Positions 46,601 to 53,995 of a DNA stretch of 64,000 bases are shown here, one piece after another. The stretch lies in assembly GCF_021440085.1 (NCBI RefSeq), contig NZ_JAKCPW010000001.1:1-64000 (forward strand). The letters are read 5' to 3'. Positions within the stretch are counted from its first letter, which is position 1; every line of letters starts with the position of its first letter. The notes below the pieces were generated by a model, which did not search any database, was not told the DNA's origin, and worked only from the letters and a program-made list of their open reading frames with translations. The stretch comes from Dyadobacter sp. CY261 (GTDB lineage Bacteria; Bacteroidota; Bacteroidia; Cytophagales; Spirosomataceae). The translations under genes were made by a program, and so were the position numbers.

Positions 46601-47345
46601 AGCAGCAGTGCTCCGTGAAAAAGGCAGCAACTCCGAACGTGAGCTTGCCAATGCCATGTATCTGGCTGGTTTCGATGTAAAAGACGTCCACATGACCGAC
46701 CTCATTTCGGGACGCGAAACCCTGGAAGATATCCAGTTCATCGGCGCAGTAGGAGGGTTCTCCAACTCCGACGTACTCGGTTCCGCCAAAGGATGGGCCG
46801 GCGCATTCCTTTACAACGAAAAGGCTAAAATCGCGCTCGAAAACTTCTTCAAACGCGACGACACGCTTTCGGTCGGCATTTGCAACGGCTGCCAGCTCTT
46901 CATCGAGCTAGGTCTGATCAACCCGGATCACGAGGACAAGCCGAAAATGCTCCACAACACAAGCCATAAACACGAAAGTATTTTCACTTCGATGACAGTT
47001 CAACCGAACAACTCGGTTATGCTTTCATCACTCGCGGGCAGCACATTAGGTGTATGGGTATCGCACGGAGAAGGTCGTTTCCAGTTGCCGCTTGCTGAAA
47101 ATCAGTATAATATCGTTTCCAAATACGGTTACGAAACCTACCCGGCGAATCCGAATGGTTCGGATTATAACACCGCTATCCTATGCGACAACACCGGTCG
47201 TCACCTGGTAACCATGCCACACATCGAGCGATCACTTTTCCAATGGCATTGGGCCAATTATCCTGAGGGACGCAAAGATGAAGTTTCGCCCTGGATGGAG
47301 GCATTTGTGAATGCGAGGAAGTGGATTGAGGAGAGGAAACGCTAG
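43680..47345 (+). CDS. purL: Phosphoribosylformylglycinamidine synthase (single-chain)
   Basis: The start is ATG 43680; the frame opens three codons earlier at TTG. The protein is about 1221 residues, the long Bacteroidota/proteobacterial type combining linker, two FGAM synthetase halves and a glutaminase. Signatures are NSEHCRHKIF, KAETHNFPTTVEPFNGAATG, HDHGAGGHLN, GCQLFIELG with the nucleophile Cys in GICNGC, and WVSHGEGRF. It makes FGAM in de novo purine synthesis. The stop overlaps by 4 bp the end of a convergent gene. Confidence 0.97.
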   Translation: MIYFFTGGDDTVFALQTERTLDASDSSKLSWLFGGAELRKETVLTEYFVGPRAAMITPWSTNAVEITQNMGLEGIVRIEEFKKVGADFTDFDPMLSQKYSELNQDIYTINIKPESVREVVDIDTYNKQEGLALNDEEVDYLTGLADKLGRKLTDSEVFGFSQVNSEHCRHKIFNGVFVIDGEEQPVSLFKLIRKTSESNPNSIVSAYKDNVAFLKGPVVQQFAPKRPDVPEYYEIKDFESVLSLKAETHNFPTTVEPFNGAATGSGGEIRDRLAGGQGSIPLAGTAVYMTALSRLEENRAWEKGVEERQWLYQTPMDILIKASNGATDFGNKFGQPLIVGSVLTFEHEENGRKLGYDKVIMQAGGIGYGKAEQAKKHTPSTGDKVVVMGGENYRIGMGGAAVSSADTGAFGSGIELNAIQRSNPEMQKRVANAVRGMVESGNNTIVSIHDHGAGGHLNCLSELVEETGGKIDLDKLPVGDPTLSAKEIIGNESQERMGLVISQNDIDFLQRIADRERAPMYTVGEVTGDHRFTFESSTTGAKPMDLAMDEMFGSSPKTYMRDKTVERNYEPVQYETAKLHEYLEQMLQLEAVASKDWLTNKVDRCVGGHVAKQQTAGPLQLPLNNVGVMALDFQGKDGIATSIGHAPLSALIDPAAGSRNAIAEALSNIVWAPLKDGLATVSLSANWMWACKNEGEDARLYKAVQACSDFAISLGINIPTGKDSLSMKQKYKDGDVIAPGTVIISAGGHCDDITAVVEPVLRKSGGSIYYINLSGDRFKLGGSSFAQILNKIGSETPDIQDAAQFKATFNAIQQLIKAGKIQAGHDIGSGGLITTLLEMCFADRDLGASIDLSALGDQDIIEKLFAENIGIVFQADESAEAALAEAGVAFHKIGTVNLASTLTVKDATGKWDFDIDHLRDVWFKTSYLLDQKQTGNGLAKERFDNYKHHVLRYKFPAQFDGKKPVIDASKPRPKAAVLREKGSNSERELANAMYLAGFDVKDVHMTDLISGRETLEDIQFIGAVGGFSNSDVLGSAKGWAGAFLYNEKAKIALENFFKRDDTLSVGICNGCQLFIELGLINPDHEDKPKMLHNTSHKHESIFTSMTVQPNNSVMLSSLAGSTLGVWVSHGEGRFQLPLAENQYNIVSKYGYETYPANPNGSDYNTAILCDNTGRHLVTMPHIERSLFQWHWANYPEGRKDEVSPWMEAFVNARKWIEERKR

Positions 47346-47725
47346 TCCCGGGTTAGGGGCTGGTCAAGGCTCATTGATTTAATTTCAGGCCATGCCAGGA
47401 CAGTAACAATGTCCTCGGCATGGCCTTCTACGATTAGCAAGTTTGTAAGGTTTCCTCCTTTAAGAATTAGCGAATGCGCGCGCAGCCTCTCTTTGATATC
47501 ACCAAACTCGTGCTCGACCGCATTTTTCTTGTTATTAATTAATGCCTGCCTGTACGCTTGTCTGGTTGGGAAATTAGCAGGGTGAGGCGAGAAAGGTTCT
47601 GATCGGCGTTCGTTCGCGGAATTCAAAACCACAACAGTCCTTAAAAGATCTTCGCGTTCCGCAGTTTCAAGTCTATCGCGTAATGACGAATCTATTTTTG
47701 CTGCCTGTTGATCTGAAAGGGTCAT
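47342..47725 (-). CDS. Stand-alone subtilisin-propeptide (I9)-like protein
   Basis: The protein has 127 residues without a signal. The strand TVVVLNS is followed by a helical part, then IKERLRAHSLILKGGNLTN and LLIVEGHAEDIVTVLAWPEI with a closing S-M-S-L-D-Q strand. This order (strand, helix, strand, strand, helix, strand with V-x-x-V/M-x-x-D-Q end) resembles the I9 prodomain that folds and inhibits subtilases. Its start overlaps the stop of the upstream S8 peptidase gene by 4 nt (ATGA), which implies translational coupling. Likely a trans-acting chaperone or inhibitor of one or both peptidases; not proven. Confidence 0.6.
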   Translation of the reverse strand: MTLSDQQAAKIDSSLRDRLETAEREDLLRTVVVLNSANERRSEPFSPHPANFPTRQAYRQALINNKKNAVEHEFGDIKERLRAHSLILKGGNLTNLLIVEGHAEDIVTVLAWPEIKSMSLDQPLTRD

Positions 47726-48966
47726 TGATACAATGGTTTAGCCTGAATAAGTCCACTACCTTGTCGCTCGGGTGGGTAATTTAGCGTTTTCTTACTTACA
47801 ATGTTCTTATAGGCCAGGTTTTTGCATGAGGTAACGATTCCTTCAATTAGATCAGTCACGGTGATTTCCGGGTATTTTTCCAGAATCAGCGCTGCAACGC
47901 CGGATACGATGGGTGTTGCCATGGATGTTCCGTCCCACGCTTCATAGCCACCGCCCATCACGGAGGACCATACTTGCTCTCCCGGCGCGACCACATCCGG
48001 AACTTCATAGCGGTGATTGTCAGCTACCAAAACACCCCCGCTGCTGAAGCTGGATACTTTATTTTCCTGATTGGATGCGCCTACGGAAAGTGAATCGACA
48101 TAATTTCCCGGGCTTCTGGTTTTATTCCTTCCTTCATTTCCGGCTGCAATGACCGGCAGAATTCCTATTCCCAACAAAGCTGCAACCGATGACATCATGT
48201 CCGGTACATTACCCGGGATGCCAGCAGAAATGTTTACAATCGAAATAGTCGGATCGGAAGCGGCCCATTCCAACGCAAGAATGAAGTCCGAAATATTGCC
48301 TCTTCCCCCCGGTAGCATAGTTCCACTCACAACTTTTGCCTCGGGAGCTACACCGACATTTTTACCGCATATCAGACCGGCCACATGCGTTCCGTGCCCC
48401 TGCGTATCAATGGAAGTGCCATTGAAACTGGTTTGCCAGGTATTTACATTGAACGTATAGGCGCCCATCACTTTACCACTCAATTCAGGGTGGGTAGCAT
48501 CAATGCCCGTATCCAAAACAGCAATAGTTACTCCTTTTCCGGTGCCGGTGAACCCGCGTTTCTTTATGTCGGTCAGGCCAATGGCGTCTAAATGCCACAG
48601 GTCCTTCTTCAGTACCCTGGTTTTCGTTGTGCTATTAGTTTTTGCCGGTTCGATAAGCCCAACAGGGCGATCCCGCATGATTACCAGGTCGGGCAGATCT
48701 TGTCTCAGTTTGGTAGCCTCTTCTTCGGACATATCAACAATCTTGGTGCCAGTTACGGGCGTTCTTGCTTCCGGCGCTAATGAAGTTACAGATGCAGGGG
48801 ACTGGTCTAGCCATCTGTTCAATTCCTTGTAACAGGGATCTTCGCTTCGGAGCCCGACTAATTCAGAAATTTGCCGTTGCCTATCCTCAGGTTTAAAATT
48901 TTTGGAAATCAATCCCACCGTGCGACTCCCGAGGGAGCTTTTGGGACGTACTATGAAAATTGCCAT
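47722..48966 (-). CDS. S8 family serine peptidase (subtilase) B, no signal peptide
   Basis: The protein has 414 residues. The N-terminus starts M-A-I-F-I-V-R-P-K and has no signal sequence. Residues about 72-108 (TKIVDMSEEEATKLRQDLPD) look like the second half of an I9-type prodomain. The catalytic domain (about 120-405) has the triad D152 (VLDTGID), H191 (GHGTHVAG) and S348 (GTSMATP), with oxyanion Asn277 in AAGNEG. It is the second peptidase of the cluster and is coupled to the I9-like gene downstream. Intracellular action or non-classical export is implied. Confidence 0.9.
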   Translation of the reverse strand: MAIFIVRPKSSLGSRTVGLISKNFKPEDRQRQISELVGLRSEDPCYKELNRWLDQSPASVTSLAPEARTPVTGTKIVDMSEEEATKLRQDLPDLVIMRDRPVGLIEPAKTNSTTKTRVLKKDLWHLDAIGLTDIKKRGFTGTGKGVTIAVLDTGIDATHPELSGKVMGAYTFNVNTWQTSFNGTSIDTQGHGTHVAGLICGKNVGVAPEAKVVSGTMLPGGRGNISDFILALEWAASDPTISIVNISAGIPGNVPDMMSSVAALLGIGILPVIAAGNEGRNKTRSPGNYVDSLSVGASNQENKVSSFSSGGVLVADNHRYEVPDVVAPGEQVWSSVMGGGYEAWDGTSMATPIVSGVAALILEKYPEITVTDLIEGIVTSCKNLAYKNIVSKKTLNYPPERQGSGLIQAKPLYQ

Positions 48967-49008
48967 GATTTAGTTTTTTTCAGGTTAAGGTTTAAGACCA
49001 AAGAATGC

Positions 49009-49098
49009 TTATGCAGCCGCCACCGCTGACCCGAACCAGGATGTGGCAACGGCAGTCAGTTCAGGAATCTCATTTTTGATATTCCTACTAAAAAACAA
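49009..49098 (-). CDS. Candidate 29-residue peptide between two subtilase genes
   Basis: The frame starts at TTG 49098, 23 nt after the stop of peptidase A, and ends at TAA 49009. It encodes 29 residues. The N-terminal half is polar with N-E-I-P-E-L, then TAVATSWFGSAVAAA at the end. A leader-like Asn/Glu part followed by a small-residue-rich tail would suit a peptidase substrate or peptide precursor. It has no ATG, and such short frames occur by chance, so this is a weak call based on position and composition. Confidence 0.3.
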   Translation of the reverse strand: MFFSRNIKNEIPELTAVATSWFGSAVAAA

Positions 49099-49121
49099 CG
49101 GTTACGGCTGCTATCCGGATG

Positions 49122-50249
49122 TCAGATAAACTGCAACGGACTGGCGGTCGCCAGAAGCCCTATTTGCAGCTGTCGGCGAACAGCATCGAGTGCATCAAGT
49201 GCATCGACCCGCAAATAGTCTACGCGGGTGGGAGTAACGTTATTCACTTCATCGTCGCCATCATGGATTTTTACGGCTCCGTTTCTCAGGCATTCAACCA
49301 GAAAATCGACCTCGGGTAGTTTGCGTGTCGTTTTGAGAAAATATTCTTGCATGAGCATTAATACGCCGCTTATCACCGGCGTCGCCTGGCTGGTGCCATC
49401 CTGAACGGACTCGCCCATATCGGAGGAAATGCCGCTTGAAGTGATGGGTGCGCCCGGAGCAAAAATGTCTGTCCGGCAGTGAGTGTGACTGGTTTGATGT
49501 AGCCTTTGTGAAAATGGCGTTATACAGTCGGCGGCCGTAGTTTCTGCTTGGGCACCGCTTTGATAACTTCTAGGTCCCACGTTGGCATCGTAAACCGCGC
49601 CAACGCTCACGCACTCGCGGATGATCGCCGGAAACGACATTCCCTGTTGTTGAAATCTGAAATATTCGTTTCCCGCAGCAATCACGACCGGAATACGTAG
49701 ATTTTTCAATTGAAGTATACGCTCATGCAGGTCGCTGTTACGGAATTCTTCATCACCTGCGTAGTTCGCTGTGTTACCCAGCGAAAGGCTCACCACTGTG
49801 ATATTGTATTTTAAATGGTTGTCCAAAACCCAGTCCAATGCATCGACAACTGCCTCGAACGAACCACCGCCATTATTGGAAAGGACTTTGAGCGGGATGA
49901 CTGACGCCATGGGGGCAATGCCATTATGCAACCCACTGGCCACGATGATGCCCGCAACATTTGTACCGTGCCCGTTGCCATCGGATGCGTTGTTTGGATC
50001 TCCGTTATTGTCGGCGGTAAAATTTCGTTGGGTAGGTACGCGACCTGCGAAATCCTGATGCGTAACCCGTAAACCGGTATCGAGTACCGCGACAGTGAGC
50101 CCCGCGCCTGACACGCGGAATGCACGACGTGCTTCTACCGTACGGATAAGCGTGTCTACCTCCCGGTCGAGGATCAGAAGTTGGGGAATCTGGAATTGCA
50201 CCGGCGGCACGGGCACCGGGATGAGATTTTCTGCGTCTGTTAAGGCCAT
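49122..50249 (-). CDS. S8 family serine peptidase (subtilase) A, no signal peptide
   Basis: I chose ATG 50249 (M-A-L-T-D-A-E-N); the frame opens five codons earlier at TTG. The protein is 375 residues. A short Pro-rich N-terminus (PVPVPPVQF) replaces a prodomain. The triad is D57 (VLDTGLR), H94 (GHGTNVAG) and S287 (GTSQATP), and oxyanion Asn193 is in AAGNEY. The domain has inserted Asp/Asn-rich loops (NNGDPNNASDGNG) that may bind calcium. It is first in the cluster, downstream of a good TAnnTTTG promoter. Lacking its own I9 region, it could depend on the small I9-like protein. Confidence 0.9.
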   Translation of the reverse strand: MALTDAENLIPVPVPPVQFQIPQLLILDREVDTLIRTVEARRAFRVSGAGLTVAVLDTGLRVTHQDFAGRVPTQRNFTADNNGDPNNASDGNGHGTNVAGIIVASGLHNGIAPMASVIPLKVLSNNGGGSFEAVVDALDWVLDNHLKYNITVVSLSLGNTANYAGDEEFRNSDLHERILQLKNLRIPVVIAAGNEYFRFQQQGMSFPAIIRECVSVGAVYDANVGPRSYQSGAQAETTAADCITPFSQRLHQTSHTHCRTDIFAPGAPITSSGISSDMGESVQDGTSQATPVISGVLMLMQEYFLKTTRKLPEVDFLVECLRNGAVKIHDGDDEVNNVTPTRVDYLRVDALDALDAVRRQLQIGLLATASPLQFI

Positions 50250-50273
50250 TTTGTTTGTAGTCAAGTTTCATTA

Positions 50274-50304
50274 CAAAACTATAAGGGCCTCGTTCGTGCG
50301 ACAA
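50274..50304 (-). promoter_or_regulatory. Bacteroidota promoter of the subtilase cluster
   Basis: On the minus strand, TAGTTTTG (50281-50274) matches TAnnTTTG, and a TTG (50304-50302) lies 20 bp further upstream at the -33 position. Transcription would begin about 20 bp before ATG 50249. Confidence 0.6.
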
Positions 50305-50368
50305 TGTGGTTTTCCCGGGTTTTCGCGGGGTAGATTTACGGTAATTGCGGAAGGTGGATAGACGGTGT

Positions 50369-50995
50369 TTATTGTTTTAGCTCAGCCTTAAACCGCTCAA
50401 TATCCTCCAACCCTTTCTTCGTGGCATAAGGCCGCAACAAATGGGCCTTCATCCTCAAATAATGGGTCATCTGATTGGCGAGGTTTTGCCGCGATTCGGT
50501 GAGCACCGCTTCCGAAAGCCAGAAACGACTTTGGAGGCTATTGCTGGAAATAATGAGCAGCTTGTCGTCTTCGGATCCGAATTTCAAGTATTTGGTTTCT
50601 TCCAAGCGTTCAATGTCGTGCGTTAGCCCCGACATCCGGTTCCGCATTACATTGCCTTGGTAATTGGCGGCGATGCGGGTGTTTTGCTCCATTAAATGCA
50701 CCATGCTTAGCAGCAAGCATTGGTATTTCAATCCGTTTTCAAACAGTAATTTGTTTTTGGTAAGAAAATCATATAAGCTATTAATAGGTAAGTCGCTGTG
50801 AATTTTGGAATTGGATTCGGTGTAGGCCTGGCTGAGGTTGAAGACAAGGTCGTCCTTGGTCGGAAAATAATAGGTGAGATTTCCGATCCGTATGCCCAGG
50901 TCGACAGCCAGTTCGCGCATACCCACATACTCGATGCCTTTAAGGTTGAAGAGCTCCAACGCCCGTTTACTAATTTTCTCCTGTGTTGCGTTCAT
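50369..50995 (-). CDS. TetR/AcrR family transcriptional regulator
   Basis: The protein has 208 residues. The N-terminal HTH (about 5-55) reads ISKRALELFNLKGIEYVGMRELA, DLGIRIGNLTYYFPTKDDL in the recognition helix region. The C-terminal ligand domain is helical and not diagnostic. It is divergent from the DUF1772-like/cupin gene, with an operator-like repeat in the 70-bp gap, so it very probably represses that gene. Confidence 0.9.
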   Translation of the reverse strand: MNATQEKISKRALELFNLKGIEYVGMRELAVDLGIRIGNLTYYFPTKDDLVFNLSQAYTESNSKIHSDLPINSLYDFLTKNKLLFENGLKYQCLLLSMVHLMEQNTRIAANYQGNVMRNRMSGLTHDIERLEETKYLKFGSEDDKLLIISSNSLQSRFWLSEAVLTESRQNLANQMTHYLRMKAHLLRPYATKKGLEDIERFKAELKQ

Positions 50996-51003
50996 CTGAA
51001 TTT

Positions 51004-51048
51004 GGTCAATGTCCTAAATCGTTGTAATTTTAGGTCGTTGTCCAAAAA
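51004..51048. promoter_or_regulatory. Operator candidate for the TetR regulator
   Basis: GGTCAATGTCCTAAAT (51004-51019) and GGTCGTTGTCCAAAAA (51033-51048) are direct repeats with a 29-bp period. CCTAAA (51013-51018) and TTTAGG (51029-51034) form an inverted pair overlapping them. All lie between the divergent start codons. Confidence 0.6.
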
Positions 51049-51065
51049 TATAACATTCTGATCTT

Positions 51066-52118
51066 ATGACGAAAACATTCCCGAATTTCCTGCACATTCT
51101 GGCATCGATTGCTTTTATTACGATCATCGGTGCCGCCATTTATGAACATGCTGCTGTGGTGCCCGCGTGGAGCGCCGCGCCGCCGCGATCGCTTTCGATG
51201 TTCCAGGGCGAGTATGGCTTGCAAGCCGTTAACTTTTGGAAACCGGTACATCCCGTGGCCATTTTATTGCTCGCGGCTGCATTGATCACCAACTGGCGGC
51301 AGCCTCGCCGCAAGCAATTGCTGATCGTAGTGGGCGGTTACGTGCTGGTACTTGTGATCACCGCGGCCTATTTTGTTCCCGAACTGGTCGCCATTACCAA
51401 CTCGGCCTACTCGCCGGCTGTGAGCGACGACCTCGCCGGACGTGCCCAAACATGGGAGAAGCTCAGCCTCGCCCGTTTAAGCGGAATGCTCGTACTAGCC
51501 GTTATATTGTTGTATGGTTTTAAGTGTAAAACAGGCAGAAAACTAATGGGGACCCTCACAATGGAAAAAGTATATCCAATAACCATCGACAATGGTCACG
51601 GCGAACGGCTGACATTCCTTGGCCGTAAGCTCAGGGATGGCGTCGAATACATCCAGGTCGAAAACCAGGTAAGCCCCGGTGCCGGTCCGCCGATGCACGT
51701 GCATCACCAGCAACACGAGAGCCTGAATATCCTGGAAGGCAAAATGGGTGTGGAAGTGCTTGGTCAGAAACCGTACTATCTCCACAAAGGCGAATCGGCA
51801 ACATTCGAGGCTGGGATAGCCCACCGGTTCTGGAATGCAGGTGACACCACGCTGTACTGTGATGGCGAAATCTGGCCACCGCATAATATCGAGTATTTCC
51901 TGTCGGAAATCTATCGCTCCGCACGCGAAAACGGAAATGGCCGGCCAGAGGCATTTGACGCCGCCTACCTGCTGCGAAAATACCGGACAGAATTCGATAT
52001 GCTAGGCATTCCCGCCTTTGTGAAAAAGGTCATCTTTCCTTTCATATTGTTTTTAGGAAGAATCCAGGGAAAAAGCAAGCGGTTTAAAAACGCGCCGGAA
52101 GCACAACCGGCACGTTGA
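51066..52118 (+). CDS. DUF1772-like membrane domain fused to a cupin
   Basis: The protein has 350 residues. The N-terminal part has four hydrophobic helices (about 10-28, 62-80, 87-106, 137-157) and motifs of the DUF1772/anthrone-oxygenase-like family (YEHAAVVPAW near the end of helix 1). From about residue 170 a cupin_2 barrel follows: GAGPPMHVHHQQHESLNILEG with metal-ligand His, and GIAHRFWNAGDT. A C-terminal amphipathic helix precedes a basic tail. The two domains are usually separate proteins. It is regulated by the divergent TetR gene. Possible role in oxygenation or lactone chemistry of a small molecule; uncertain. Confidence 0.8.
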   Translation: MTKTFPNFLHILASIAFITIIGAAIYEHAAVVPAWSAAPPRSLSMFQGEYGLQAVNFWKPVHPVAILLLAAALITNWRQPRRKQLLIVVGGYVLVLVITAAYFVPELVAITNSAYSPAVSDDLAGRAQTWEKLSLARLSGMLVLAVILLYGFKCKTGRKLMGTLTMEKVYPITIDNGHGERLTFLGRKLRDGVEYIQVENQVSPGAGPPMHVHHQQHESLNILEGKMGVEVLGQKPYYLHKGESATFEAGIAHRFWNAGDTTLYCDGEIWPPHNIEYFLSEIYRSARENGNGRPEAFDAAYLLRKYRTEFDMLGIPAFVKKVIFPFILFLGRIQGKSKRFKNAPEAQPAR

Positions 52119-52128
52119 CTTCCCGCCG

Positions 52129-53946
52129 TTACTTGCTCAGGTGTAGCAATTTTCTAACCGTATAATTCTCATTGATTTTTAACCTACAATACAAAATTTC
52201 ATTTACACTATCAGGCAGCTCTTTGATTTCGTATTGCCATTTTCCTTTTGCGTGAGGATTGTCGACTACGGTTTTCAGCACATTACCCTGGCAGTTGATA
52301 ATGTCTAGTTTGACGTAACTATTTTCATTTGGGACATCAAATGTGATAGTAAAATTTGTTGTGTAGGGGTTGGGGTAGGCGTTGAGTTCAAAGCCCGGTT
52401 GTTCGTTTTCTTTCTCTTCCAAAACACCAGCCCCTTCACGCTGATTATCATACTTTCCGACATTAAGGGCTTGAGATATGTGCCAGTTTCCTGTCGCATC
52501 TTTCATGTAGCAGCGAATGCCGAGGTATTTGTCTTGTGTAGTGAGTGAATTCCCATTCCCTCCCGGCACGGGCGGACTGTTGATACCGATATTACTCCAC
52601 GAGTACTGAACTGCATTGCCAAATACGGTGAGCGTTCGCCAATCGGCATTCTTCGAATAGGTTAGTTGCGGTACCCAGCTTGCTGCAACGGGATTAGCCA
52701 GACTTCCAATGGTGGGAAACCACTTGTTGGCAAGCCAGGTAAGCCCTTTAATCGATCCGGGTCCTTCGTAAAAATGGGTGGTATCAACTCTATATCTGTC
52801 AGCTCCAACGATGTCGGTTTTCGCCCCGGCGCTACCGTTAACATAGTCTGTATCGGGACCGCTGAGGTTTGGCGAGCCTGTCGCAACATTGCCTTGCCCC
52901 GTTCTGATCGTAGCGTTGAACGGCCCAAATTTGCTGATGGATGCTTTGGAAACATACCATGTAAGATTGGGTGACCCAAAATCAGTGCGGGATTTGGTGA
53001 TCACAGCCAGTAATTTGGCTTGATAATCGGCGGCGCTGGTTGCTTTGTAGATCGGGCTGACATTCAAATCCGCATCGGCTTCTCCCTGATGCCAGAGCAC
53101 AGCCCGGACGCCGAACAGCGACCCATAATAATTCAGGGCATTTTTCAATGTTGTGTACGGGAGGCCATAGTAATCCGAAGGAATTACAGATCCTCCCTGG
53201 TAACCCAAACACACTTGGGCTTCCGTGTAGGGATGTTTGGCTTCCACACCATCGACACCCTGTTTCCATTCCGTGATGCTGGACCCACCCGTAGCTGCAT
53301 TAAAAAACGCCACAGGCATTCCTCCATTCGCATCAGAGATTAGCTTGCCCAATGTAGCATAAGCCCAAATTCCATTACCGGATGGCCCTAATTTACCATG
53401 CCGTTTTGCTTCATCGGGCGTATTTAACGAAAACATGCTCGTGAAAGATGCAGGAAAGGTTTTCGTGCAGGTCTTGTCTTCCGAGGTGCCAACAACCCAT
53501 TCCGGAATGCCGGCACCGCTAGGTAGTAAGTAATTGAGCTTTTCAACTCCTTGCGCATTAGATTGGCCAGCAATGATGAAAACATCGCCTACCCCGAATT
53601 TAGCAGATGCGTATACGACGCCGTTAAAGAGAATTTCACACAAATACCAGCCTTTGCTAATCACCTGCGTAACGTAAAACATGCCATTGGCAGCCATACT
53701 AAGGTTGGTGGCCGGCCCGGGTGCGCTTGCAACCCCCGTAGCGCTGACCGACCTGATCCTGTAACTTAAAATAACGGCGAGCGTATTGTGGACAAGCTGG
53801 CCTGCGAAAGTTATTACTGCATTATTTGATGTGCCACGTTGGAGCACGGAATTATTGATCGGATAAGACAGCGACACTGTTTGTGCATCGCAAATATTTG
53901 CCCGGAAACAAGTGCATACGACTATGCACGCAATAAAAAATTTCAT
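52129..53946 (-). CDS. Sialate O-acetylesterase-like (SASA/CE-type SGNH) protein with T9SS sorting domain
   Basis: I chose ATG 53946 (M-K-F-F-I-A-C), the start of a signal peptide. The protein is 605 residues. An N-terminal Ig-like segment (about 25-115) precedes the esterase domain. That domain has VFIIAGQSNAQG (the SASA form of the GDS block, Ser nucleophile), TGGSSITEW and LWHQGEAD. After a beta-sandwich, a C-terminal sorting domain begins at LNAYPNPYTTNFTITFD and ends YTVRKLLHLSK. It is exported through T9SS and probably removes acetyl esters from glycans. The SGNH-like lipoprotein gene ends 50 bp upstream. Confidence 0.88.
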   Translation of the reverse strand: MKFFIACIVVCTCFRANICDAQTVSLSYPINNSVLQRGTSNNAVITFAGQLVHNTLAVILSYRIRSVSATGVASAPGPATNLSMAANGMFYVTQVISKGWYLCEILFNGVVYASAKFGVGDVFIIAGQSNAQGVEKLNYLLPSGAGIPEWVVGTSEDKTCTKTFPASFTSMFSLNTPDEAKRHGKLGPSGNGIWAYATLGKLISDANGGMPVAFFNAATGGSSITEWKQGVDGVEAKHPYTEAQVCLGYQGGSVIPSDYYGLPYTTLKNALNYYGSLFGVRAVLWHQGEADADLNVSPIYKATSAADYQAKLLAVITKSRTDFGSPNLTWYVSKASISKFGPFNATIRTGQGNVATGSPNLSGPDTDYVNGSAGAKTDIVGADRYRVDTTHFYEGPGSIKGLTWLANKWFPTIGSLANPVAASWVPQLTYSKNADWRTLTVFGNAVQYSWSNIGINSPPVPGGNGNSLTTQDKYLGIRCYMKDATGNWHISQALNVGKYDNQREGAGVLEEKENEQPGFELNAYPNPYTTNFTITFDVPNENSYVKLDIINCQGNVLKTVVDNPHAKGKWQYEIKELPDSVNEILYCRLKINENYTVRKLLHLSK

Positions 53947-53995
53947 AATAAAGGAATAAATGTGTGTTGAAATTGGAGATAGGTAGCTATTAAGC

